Source of the DNA: JAFDZW01 sp035632315
Lineage (GTDB): Bacteria; Bacteroidota; Ignavibacteria; Palsa-1295
Assembly: GCA_035632315.1 (NCBI GenBank)
Contig: DASQGZ010000043.1
Span: 1-64,000 of the forward strand
Reading direction: 5' to 3'
Length of the DNA stretch: 64,000 bases
The translations under genes were made by a program, and so were the position numbers. Shown here piece after piece: positions 53,924 through 61,081 of the stretch. The notes under the pieces were generated by a model. It saw nothing but the letters and a program-made list of their open reading frames with translations. It did not search any database and was not told the DNA's origin. The stretch's first letter is position 1. Each line of letters starts with the position of its first letter.

Positions 53924-54092
53924 GTATAAAACTGGTTTTCCCTCACAATACTTTTATATATCGCAATACTTCTACCTACGAAAATACACTATTTTTGATA
54001 CTTTAGTGCCAAAAGTGGGAAAATGTGGGAAACTTGTTATTTGTTTGTAGTCGGATCAAGCCGGCTCTACTAAAGGATTTTTCGTGTTGTAT
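53924..54092. other. Intergenic stretch left of the transposon
   Basis: These 169 bases held the leader of the methylmalonyl-CoA mutase-type gene before the transposon arrived. An exact -7-type box TATTTTTG lies at 53990-53997 and an in-frame GTG at 54084. No -33 box is clear. Confidence 0.4.
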
Positions 54093-54100
54093 CTCGCTCG
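54093..54100. repeat. Left target-site duplication
   Basis: CTCGCTCG directly flanks the left inverted repeat and is repeated exactly at 57561-57568 after the right inverted repeat. Confidence 0.9.
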
Positions 54101-54116
54101 GGTAGTGGCTCAGTTT
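54101..54116 (+). repeat. Left terminal inverted repeat
   Basis: GGTAGTGGCTCAGTTT; perfect inverse of 57545-57560. Confidence 0.92.
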
Positions 54117-54192
54117 GACTTTTTTAGAACATATACAATATATTCCGGTTCAAATGGGGAATGCTTGCCTGCCTACGCTTCGTTAGGTTGGT

Positions 54193-54432
54193 ATGGCAAA
54201 ACAACCGAAACGACCGAGAGACCCGAATCAACTCGCTCACTTGATCGGACAACTCGCAACAGGTGAAGCTACCGAAAAACAGCCCGAACCGGACACACGA
54301 AACCCAGCCGCCGTAGCGTTAGGTCAATTAGGAGCCGCGAAGGGCGGGAAAGCGAGAGCGAAGTCTCTAAGTAAGGCTGAACGCTCTGCGATAGCCAAGA
54401 AAGCGGCTAAGGCTCGGTGGGGAAAGAGGTAA
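54193..54432 (+). CDS. Small basic KGGKARA/AAKARW-motif protein
   Basis: A 79-residue protein inside the transposon, close to its left end. The C-terminal half, LGAAKGGKARAKSLSKAERSAIAKKAAKARWGKR, is a recurring motif of small basic proteins in mobile and accessory DNA, probably nucleic-acid binding. The first half is polar with PRDPNQLAHLIGQLATGE. Function unknown; a regulator or accessory of transposition is possible. Its 3' end overlaps the convergent 74-residue gene by 26 bases. Confidence 0.7.
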   Translation: MAKQPKRPRDPNQLAHLIGQLATGEATEKQPEPDTRNPAAVALGQLGAAKGGKARAKSLSKAERSAIAKKAAKARWGKR

Positions 54433-54631
54433 AATGTGTAAAGTTGGGAAGGATTTTTAGCGTGTAAGTATTATGAATGCTTACACGCTTCCTTTCGGAA
54501 GGTGATACGAGTTCAGATGAACGCCTCTGCAACCCCAATTTTTGAAGTTTCAAAAGCATTTCTTCAACTTTCTTAAGCTGAGCTAATTCGGCTTGCTTCT
54601 TTTTTTTCTTATTTTGCGCGCTCTTATTCAT
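54407..54631 (-). CDS. Small Lys-rich coiled-coil protein, passenger
   Basis: A 74-residue frame whose ATG comes 3 bases after the stop of the SDH_sah-type protease on the same strand, so it would be co-translated. The first ~40 residues are Lys/Leu/Gln-rich and likely helical (KKKQAELAQLKKVEEMLLKLQKLG); the rest is unremarkable. A 10-bp inverted repeat (54459-54468 with 54480-54489) lies within it. It may be a protease partner or a chance frame. Confidence 0.4.
   Translation of the reverse strand: MNKSAQNKKKKKQAELAQLKKVEEMLLKLQKLGLQRRSSELVSPSERKRVSIHNTYTLKILPNFTHFTSFPTEP
54459..54489. repeat. Inverted repeat in the transposon
   Basis: AGCGTGTAAG and its complement CTTACACGCT separated by 11 bases. 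No T-run follows on either strand, so it is not a clear terminator; an operator or bidirectional end signal is possible. Confidence 0.6.
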
Positions 54632-54634
54632 TTA

Positions 54635-55540
54635 TTATTTCTCCCTCGTTTGTAAGAAAGGATGGAACATTCCTCTAAAATGGAATGCGCCTTCTAAGGA
54701 GAGTTTTGTCATATAATCTGATAACAATTCATAATATGATCTGACTGCTTCCGCTTTTTTGGGTTCGTCGTCTAAATCATCAATGAGGCATTTCAAATTT
54801 TTATTTAGCACGTCTTTGGAAATTCCATAGCCGTGCGAATGCCATCTTTCTGTATCGTTCAGTTTTTCAGCAATTTCGACTGCACGATCTTGCTTCATCT
54901 TCTTCGTGACTTTGATTCTACGAGTCTCTGTAACTTTCCAATTCTTGAATTTGTACTGAACGAGCCATTTTTTTAACAATTCGATAGACAATTTTCTTGC
55001 ATGTCTAAAAGCAGCAAGTTCGCCTTGATCGAATCCATGCAAAATCAAAGCCATCTCGGCAGAATTAAGTTCTTGATTAGGGTCGGCTGCTTTTGTCATT
55101 AGCTCATCGTATCTCTCTAAATATCCGAGAGCAGAAACCCATCGACCACTCCTCTTGGATTCTATTTGAGGATCAATCGGTCCAAGCCTTGAATAATAAT
55201 CCATCCAAATTGAATTGCCAGACATTGCAAGAACAGTGCCAGCAGAATAAGCATGGTTTGGAACGATAAAATCAACCGTTTGATAGTGATTTCGCATCGT
55301 ATCAACTATCCTATCAACAACCTCAATATAGCCGCCCGAGGTAGTTAAAACAAAAATCAATTTTTTTTTCTTATCGCTATTTACTCGCGATTCGATTGCA
55401 AATCGAATCATATCATCTGTGCCTTCAAAAATTGGACCAGTAAATGCGATCACATGAGCGTTAAATTCATTCTCCAGCATGCCAATTCTCCTGTCAAGCT
55501 CTTGGACAAGAAAATCATGTGCATTATATACGCTCGTCAT
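54635..55540 (-). CDS. SDH_sah/ClpP-SppA-fold serine protease, passenger
   Basis: A 301-residue cytoplasmic protein with the crotonase/ClpP-type core of the serine dehydrogenase proteinase (SDH_sah) family. HVIAFTGPIF leads into LIFVLTTSGGYIEVVDRIVDTMR (TTSGG oxyanion turn, ~66-70), then VDFIVPNHAYSAGTVLAMSGNSIWMDYYSRLGPIDPQ, where Ser99 in AYSAGT is the likely nucleophile and Asp123 lies in GPIDPQ. The C-terminal ~150 residues are helical and charged, without signal peptide or TM. Passenger of the transposon, divergent from the transposase. Substrate unknown. Confidence 0.8.
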   Translation of the reverse strand: MTSVYNAHDFLVQELDRRIGMLENEFNAHVIAFTGPIFEGTDDMIRFAIESRVNSDKKKKLIFVLTTSGGYIEVVDRIVDTMRNHYQTVDFIVPNHAYSAGTVLAMSGNSIWMDYYSRLGPIDPQIESKRSGRWVSALGYLERYDELMTKAADPNQELNSAEMALILHGFDQGELAAFRHARKLSIELLKKWLVQYKFKNWKVTETRRIKVTKKMKQDRAVEIAEKLNDTERWHSHGYGISKDVLNKNLKCLIDDLDDEPKKAEAVRSYYELLSDYMTKLSLEGAFHFRGMFHPFLQTREK

Positions 55541-55726
55541 GCCGGGCTTAGTGAATTAGACGCGATACAACAATGAATGATACAAAAATAATCAAAAAAT
55601 ATGCAAAAAGCAACGAAAAACGCTAAAATGGGGGAAAGTGGTTGTCCACAAATTTTATTTAATTAAATTGAAACTTATGCTTGCCCGTGCACGTTTAATA
55701 TACTGTTAAACGAACTGACGAAAACG
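55541..55726. promoter_or_regulatory. Divergent control region between protease and transposase
   Basis: The 186-base A/T-rich gap serves two divergent genes. It contains the perfect palindrome ATTTAATTAAAT and GTTTAA/TTAAAC separated by 7 bases, about 15-35 bases before the transposase start; these are candidate operators. No promoter can be assigned with confidence. Confidence 0.4.
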
Positions 55727-56551
55727 ATGAACAAGCTCAACAAAGACAAACAGACCGAAATCGTAAAGTGCCTCACGGAAGGTATGTCGTTACGCGCTAC
55801 GTCGCGTATGACTGACGTTTCGCGGAACACCGTGTCGAAACTGTTGCTCGAAATCGGGGAAGCCTGTGAGCGTTATCACGATGAACGCGTTAAGAATTTC
55901 ACAACGAAGAAAGTCCAAGTGGACGAGATTTGGAGTTTCATTTATAGCAAACAGAAGAATGTGCCGGAAGCAATGAAAGATCAAGACGGTGTTGGTAACG
56001 TATGGACGTGGACTGCGATTGATGCGGATTCCAAACTTATCATTTCGTATGCCGTAGGCAACCGTGACGCTGAATGTGCTCTCCGTTTTATGAAGGACAT
56101 TAAGAGTCGTCTTGCTAACCGTGTTCAACTCACCTCAGACGGTTTTGGAGCGTATGCGAGTGCGGTTGAGGTTGCGTTTCAGGGAGAGATTGATTACGGA
56201 ATGCTTGTGAAGATTTACGGTGCAGTGAGTGACGAGCATCGTTACAGTCCCGCAGAATGCACCGCCGCGATCAAACAGCCTGTTACTGGTCGTCCGGTGA
56301 AGAAAGACATTTCCACGTCGTATGTAGAAAGACAGAATCTTTCAATGCGTATGGGAATGCGTCGCTTCACCCGTTTAACAAATGCGTTCTCGAAGAAAAT
56401 GGAGTATCACGTTGCGGCAATCGCACTCTATTTTATGCACTACAACTTCGTAAGGATTCATCAGACGTTGCGTTGTTCGCCCGCTATGGCGGCAGGGATT
56501 GAAAAGCATTTGTGGAAGGTAGAGGATATAGTAGAGTTGTTATATAAATAG
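55727..56551 (+). CDS. IS1/IS1595-type DDE transposase
   Basis: A 274-residue transposase in one frame. The N-terminal helix-turn-helix is SLRATSRMTDVSRNTVSKLLLEIG. The catalytic triad is Asp66 (VQVDEIWSF), Asp138 (TSDGFGAY) and Glu201 (YVERQNLSMRMGMRRFTRLTNAFSKK), followed by HYNFVRIHQTLRCSPAMAAGI. This layout is that of single-frame IS1-family (ISMhu11-like) transposases and close to IS1595. It acts on the 16-bp ends and makes the 8-bp duplication. All catalytic residues are present, so it may be active. Confidence 0.92.
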   Translation: MNKLNKDKQTEIVKCLTEGMSLRATSRMTDVSRNTVSKLLLEIGEACERYHDERVKNFTTKKVQVDEIWSFIYSKQKNVPEAMKDQDGVGNVWTWTAIDADSKLIISYAVGNRDAECALRFMKDIKSRLANRVQLTSDGFGAYASAVEVAFQGEIDYGMLVKIYGAVSDEHRYSPAECTAAIKQPVTGRPVKKDISTSYVERQNLSMRMGMRRFTRLTNAFSKKMEYHVAAIALYFMHYNFVRIHQTLRCSPAMAAGIEKHLWKVEDIVELLYK

Positions 56552-56555
56552 AAAT

Positions 56556-57515
56556 TCACTTTTTGCTATCTAATGTCGCCGCAGTTTCTAAGCGTATTCG
56601 TAGTTCATTCCATTCTTCTTGTGCTCTTATTATAGTTTGATTCAAGACTTCTACGATGCGCGAAGCGGGAGTAATGATAGAAATTCCGGCATTTATTGAT
56701 TTTCCCTCAAGATCATTAGGAACATCCCAATGTCCCCAAGTTATACCTAATAAGGCATAACAATCATTAGGAAAAACATTTTTGTAAGTACCATTCAAGA
56801 TTCTAAAACTTGTTAAGTTCGTAAAAACAGGTGAACCGCTCAAACCACCAATAGATCGAGATTCGATAAGATAGCCTTTCATTCTTCTTCCATCCCCATA
56901 AATTTGCAGGTCATCTGTTTCCATCGCGGCAATAGTACCAACCCTAATAATCGGAATACTCTTTTCTATTCCTACGTGACGTGCAAATAAACCGGGGCTA
57001 AAAACATCATCACCTGCTTGCAATTCATATTTATTGATATAGTTTTCATCTACAATTGAATCAACGGTGGTTCTGTACCAATCGTAAATTTTAAAATCGG
57101 GCGAAATGTCTGTCATAATAGCAATGTCGCAGGTGCTATCTGTAGGGTGGAAGTGCCAATTGTTGATAGGAATTTCTATCCATTCTGATGTCCCGTCGTG
57201 TCGGTTAACACGCATTCCCATGCCCGTAGATAATCCACGAATTTTATCTACAATATGTTTGGCGGTAACTAAGTATGTCCATATTTTTTCAGGAATAGCA
57301 GAATTCCGGCTTATCCAAAAGGCGGTTCCTTTGTAGTCGTAACCACCATCTTGTTTTTTCGCTCCTATGAATACAACGCACTTACTAATTTCCTTCGGTA
57401 ATTGCATAAAATAATCCGGTGTAGCATATAAATACTTTGGGCTACGATATAACCGGAAATCCTCTGTATAAGTTAGGGGTTCATAGTTGGGTGATATGTG
57501 AGGGATTGTTTCCAT
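56556..57515 (-). CDS. Cytoplasmic trypsin-like serine protease, passenger
   Basis: A 319-residue protein with a complete trypsin-like triad: His87 in YLVTAKHIVD, Asp130 in CDIAIM and Ser226 in GGLSGSPVF. GTAFWISR before the His matches the first strand of the fold. There is no signal peptide or TM segment, so it should act in the cytoplasm, which is unusual for this fold but known in conflict-related systems. Second protease of the transposon, convergent with the transposase 4 bases away. Its start lies 30 bases from the right inverted repeat. Substrate unknown. Confidence 0.85.
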   Translation of the reverse strand: METIPHISPNYEPLTYTEDFRLYRSPKYLYATPDYFMQLPKEISKCVVFIGAKKQDGGYDYKGTAFWISRNSAIPEKIWTYLVTAKHIVDKIRGLSTGMGMRVNRHDGTSEWIEIPINNWHFHPTDSTCDIAIMTDISPDFKIYDWYRTTVDSIVDENYINKYELQAGDDVFSPGLFARHVGIEKSIPIIRVGTIAAMETDDLQIYGDGRRMKGYLIESRSIGGLSGSPVFTNLTSFRILNGTYKNVFPNDCYALLGITWGHWDVPNDLEGKSINAGISIITPASRIVEVLNQTIIRAQEEWNELRIRLETAATLDSKK

Positions 57516-57544
57516 ATTCCCTCACTTATACTTTTTGATATTTG

Positions 57545-57560
57545 AAACTGAGCCACTACC
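57545..57560 (-). repeat. Right terminal inverted repeat
   Basis: AAACTGAGCCACTACC; exact inverse of 54101-54116. Confidence 0.92.
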
Positions 57561-57568
57561 CTCGCTCG
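57561..57568. repeat. Right target-site duplication
   Basis: CTCGCTCG, identical to 54093-54100. Joining the flanks without one copy gives a frame running into the next gene. Confidence 0.9.
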
Positions 57569-57581
57569 TAATGCAGAACTT

Positions 57582-59120
57582 GTGAGAAAAAAGCAATTCA
57601 AAACACCGTCCGATATTCCGATCGAGCGCATCCAGGGATCGGGCGACGCAGGCGAATATCCGTTCACGCGCGGCGTCTATAAAGATATGTACCGCTCGCG
57701 GCTTTGGACGATGCGCCAATATGCCGGATTCGGCAGCGCGAACGAATCAAATAAGCGATACAAATTCTTACTTGCCAGCGGCACGACGGGGCTTTCTGTC
57801 GCATTCGATCTTCCGACGCAGATCGGTTATGATTCCGATCATCCGATGGCAGCAGGCGAAGTCGGCAAAGTCGGCGTGCCGATCGATTCGCTGGAAGATT
57901 TCGACGTGCTTTTCGACGGAATCGAACTCGAAAAAATTTCTACTTCGATGACGATCAATGCGACTGCAAGTATTTTGCTTGCACTGTATGTCGCAAAAGC
58001 AAAAAAACAAAATGCCGATCTGAAAAAAATTTCCGGGACGATCCAGAATGATATTTTAAAAGAGTACGCCGCCCGCGGAACATATATCTATCCGCCGCAA
58101 GCGTCAATGCGCATTGTGACGGATATTTTCGCATGGTGCTCGGAAGAATTGCCGTCGTGGAACACGATCTCGATCAGCGGCTATCACATTCGCGAAGCAG
58201 GCTCGACGGCGGTCGAAGAAATTGCGTTCACGCTTGCCAACGGCATTGCATACGTACAAGCGGCGGTTGATGCGGGGCTCGATGTGGATGAATTCGCGCC
58301 GAGGCTTTCATTCTTTTTTAACTCGCAAATTAATTTTTTCGAAGAGATCGCAAAATTCCGCGCCGCCCGAACGTTTTGGGCAGAACTAATGAAAGAACGA
58401 TTCGGTGCGAAGAAAGCAGAGTCGATGAAACTTCGGTTTCATTCTCAGACCGCCGGATCAAGCCTGACGGCACAGCAGATCGAAAATAACATTGTTCGCA
58501 CAACCATCGAAGCGATGGCGGCAGTGCTCGGCGGCACACAGTCGCTTCATACGAATGCAAAAGACGAAGCGCTCGCTCTGCCGACCGAAGAATCAGCTCG
58601 TACGGCGCTTCGCACGCAACAGGTGATCGCTTACGAAAGCGGCATCGCCGATACGGTCGACCCGCTAGCGGGGAGTTACTACATCGAGTATCTGACAAAT
58701 GAATTGATCGCCAGGAGCCGCGAGCTCATCGGTGAAATAGATTCACTCGGCGGTTCGGTCAAAGCGATCGAAACAGGTTTTATTCAAGAACGCATTGCCC
58801 GCAGTGCATACGAATTTCAGAAACGCATCGAAGCGAAAGAAGATATCATCGTCGGTGTGAATGATTTTGAGGAAGAAGAGAAGTTGCTGACGCCAACATT
58901 AAAGATCGATCCTTCGCTTGAAAAAGAACAGATCGAGCGAGTCCGGGCACTTCGGGCAAAGCGCGACAACGCAGCTGCCTCAAAAGCATTGGGATCAGTT
59001 GAATCTGCTGCACGAGATGGGAGCAATCTGATGCCGCATATCGTCTCAGCAATAGAACAATACGCAACCCTCGGCGAGATCGCCGACGCGATGCGCCGAG
59101 TGTTCGGGGAATATCGGTAA
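57582..59120 (+). CDS. Methylmalonyl-CoA mutase-type large (catalytic) subunit
   Basis: The 512-residue acyl-CoA mutase large subunit has YPFTRGVYKDMYRSRLWTMRQYAGFGSANESNKRYKFLL, GTTGLSVAFDLPTQIGYDSDHP, YIYPPQASMRIVTDIF and SISGYHIREAGSTAVEEIAF, all typical of the B12-dependent mutase TIM barrel. The B12-binding domain is absent, as in two-subunit mutases, and must be a separate gene. Start is GTG, only 21 bases after the transposon end. Before insertion the frame ran back through the target site to a GTG at 54084, so the native start and promoter may have been displaced. Substrate (methylmalonyl- or related CoA) not certain. Confidence 0.88.
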   Translation: MRKKQFKTPSDIPIERIQGSGDAGEYPFTRGVYKDMYRSRLWTMRQYAGFGSANESNKRYKFLLASGTTGLSVAFDLPTQIGYDSDHPMAAGEVGKVGVPIDSLEDFDVLFDGIELEKISTSMTINATASILLALYVAKAKKQNADLKKISGTIQNDILKEYAARGTYIYPPQASMRIVTDIFAWCSEELPSWNTISISGYHIREAGSTAVEEIAFTLANGIAYVQAAVDAGLDVDEFAPRLSFFFNSQINFFEEIAKFRAARTFWAELMKERFGAKKAESMKLRFHSQTAGSSLTAQQIENNIVRTTIEAMAAVLGGTQSLHTNAKDEALALPTEESARTALRTQQVIAYESGIADTVDPLAGSYYIEYLTNELIARSRELIGEIDSLGGSVKAIETGFIQERIARSAYEFQKRIEAKEDIIVGVNDFEEEEKLLTPTLKIDPSLEKEQIERVRALRAKRDNAAASKALGSVESAARDGSNLMPHIVSAIEQYATLGEIADAMRRVFGEYR

Positions 59121-59207
59121 AAGGATACAAAGGCTTTATTAAAATCGCCTCCGCTGTAACTTTTACTCGTGTTTTCTATTGTTATAGGATACTATTTTAA
59201 ATCGTCG

Positions 59208-60983
59208 ATGGAACAACGGGTAAGGAACGTACAAAATGCATTGAAAAAACACCGCATCCCAAGAAAGAGGATATATTTTCTGCTTGGGCAGATAGATAAC
59301 CTTGTATATTTAGATATAGGCGCAGCGATCAAAATAGCTTTGCAAAGTATTGAAGAAGCGGCGCATTCGGGTGAGAGCGATCTGAAAGCCGAGTGCGAGT
59401 TAATGGCTGGGAAGGTGTTACGAATGAGCGGTTCTGCGTTTACCGAAGCAAGCAAACATCTGGGAAACGCTTTAAAAATATTCAAGCAGCTTAACGATTC
59501 GGATGCGGTCTGCGATGCCGAATCACAGATCGCATTTGCTCAAGTCGAAGGCGGCAACGGGAAAATAGCAATGCTGCCGCTGCACCGGTTACTTCATATT
59601 CGTACCGCAGAACTCCAACAGAAGGAAAGTATCGCCTGCAGACAGTGGAGTGATCGGCTGATTCGGAAAACCCCCTCCCGCCAGCAAATGCGCAAAAATC
59701 TTCAACGGAAGATCGGCATGATCTATGAAATGATCGCGTATGCGTTTTCGGAAATGGGCGACAATGAAAAAGCGTTTTCGAACATTCAGAGGTCCCTTGC
59801 TTTGTGGAGATCAGCAGACGACCGCTTGCTCGTTGCCCGAGCGCTCAACGACATCGGGCTCTATCATATTCGCGCATCGAAAGGCGGCTCTGCGATACCA
59901 TATTTTACAAAGTCACTTGCTATTAACCGACAGTTGGGGCTTGATTCACAGATTGCAACGAATGAAGGCAACCTCGCACGCCTGTATTTCAGAGCAAAAA
60001 AACCGGCTCGTGCACGACGTTTAATGACCGATGCGATCTCTATCTGGAAAGAAACAGGATTGCACGATCGTGCCGCATATGCTCTCGCACAATTTGCTGA
60101 CGAAGAACGGGCGCTCGGTTTTCCCAATAAAGCCCAAAAACTTATTTCCGAATCGCTCGATCTTCTCAAAGGTTCTAAGCAGGGGAGGACATATATCAAT
60201 ACACTGCATGTACAGTATTATCTTGAATTGGAAACGAAGCCTTCGCGCGCAGTGTATGAAAAATTTGTCAAGCTCTATCATCTTGCCGTAAAAAAGAAAT
60301 TAGACCGTCAATACTGGCTTGCCAGAGAAGTGCGGGATACTGCCGAACGATTGAATATGCATGCGGAGACGATCTTCTGGCTGAAAAAAGTTCACGAGTA
60401 TGAATTACATCGCATCGGCATCGAGCAGGAAGAAAAGATCGCACGGCTTGAAACCGAACAGCAGATTTCCCGCCTTGAGTATGAACGTGAAATGAATAGC
60501 ATACGAACGCGCCAGCTTGAATCGGACCTTCGGTCGAAAACTCACGAGATCGAACTGCTTGCTACACAACTCGCAAAAAAAGGTTCGTTCGTCGCTTCTC
60601 TGACCGGGCAGCTTGCAAACATCCGATCGAACAATGATCCTCACCCAATGGTATCGGTCGCCGCTGTCACGGAAATGATCGAAGCGATGCGGTTCAAAGA
60701 TAAAGAGTACGAACAACTCGAAGAACGGGCAAAGACGTTGTATCACGATTTCTTTTTAATGCTTGCGGCTACATATCCCGATCTCACACAAGCAGAACGA
60801 AAGGTGTGCGTGCTCTTAAAACTGGGTCTGAACTCAAAAGATATTGCGAATGTGCTCTTCACCTCTGTTCGTACGATCGAAAATCATTCGTTGGCGATTC
60901 GCAAGAAACTTGGTATTTCCGGCAGCACTCGCCTCTCGAAATTCATACTCGGGCTTGGTGCACCGAAAAAGGTGTCTAAGTAG
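59208..60983 (+). CDS. Cytoplasmic TPR regulator with LuxR-type HTH
   Basis: About 591 residues from MEQRVRNVQNALKKH; a GTG 13 codons upstream is also possible. Residues ~60-360 are TPR-like repeats (AFSEMGDNEKAFSNIQRSLALWRSADDRLLVARALNDIGLYH). A coiled coil spans ~415-470 (EEKIARLETEQQISRLEYEREMNSIRTRQLESDL). The end is a LuxR/GerE-type helix-turn-helix (LTQAERKVCVLLKLGLNSKDIANVLFTSVRTIENHSLAIRKKLGI). No TM or receiver domain, so the signal is unknown. The stop lies in a 24-bp repeat that recurs after the next gene. Confidence 0.88.
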   Translation: MEQRVRNVQNALKKHRIPRKRIYFLLGQIDNLVYLDIGAAIKIALQSIEEAAHSGESDLKAECELMAGKVLRMSGSAFTEASKHLGNALKIFKQLNDSDAVCDAESQIAFAQVEGGNGKIAMLPLHRLLHIRTAELQQKESIACRQWSDRLIRKTPSRQQMRKNLQRKIGMIYEMIAYAFSEMGDNEKAFSNIQRSLALWRSADDRLLVARALNDIGLYHIRASKGGSAIPYFTKSLAINRQLGLDSQIATNEGNLARLYFRAKKPARARRLMTDAISIWKETGLHDRAAYALAQFADEERALGFPNKAQKLISESLDLLKGSKQGRTYINTLHVQYYLELETKPSRAVYEKFVKLYHLAVKKKLDRQYWLAREVRDTAERLNMHAETIFWLKKVHEYELHRIGIEQEEKIARLETEQQISRLEYEREMNSIRTRQLESDLRSKTHEIELLATQLAKKGSFVASLTGQLANIRSNNDPHPMVSVAAVTEMIEAMRFKDKEYEQLEERAKTLYHDFFLMLAATYPDLTQAERKVCVLLKLGLNSKDIANVLFTSVRTIENHSLAIRKKLGISGSTRLSKFILGLGAPKKVSK

Positions 60984-60998
60984 TTTTTTGAGTAGTTT
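60975..60998 (+). repeat. 24-bp direct repeat, copy 1
   Basis: The 24 bases from TCTAAGTAG to TGAGTAGTTT contain the stop of the TPR regulator and recur exactly at 63293-63316, flanking the T9SS-associated gene between them. Confidence 0.9.
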
Positions 60999-61081
60999 GT
61001 CATCCTCACCGTTTTGTAACTTAGAAATGATAATAGTGTTGAATCAAGAGCAATATATCATGATAACGGCTGGGCATTCAA

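Larger units (their letters stand above)
54101..57560. mobile_element. IS1/IS1595-type transposon with protease passenger genes
   Basis: The 3,460-bp element is bounded by perfect 16-bp terminal inverted repeats and an 8-bp direct target duplication, so its ends are certain. It holds a DDE transposase of the IS1 (ISMhu11-like) or IS1595 type, a family pair known for ~8-bp duplications and, for IS1595, for passenger genes. Passengers are a small basic protein (79 residues), a small Lys-rich protein (74), an SDH_sah/ClpP-fold protease (301) and a trypsin-like protease (319). The element interrupts the leader of a methylmalonyl-CoA mutase-type gene. All genes look intact, so the insertion may be recent. 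Confidence 0.93.
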
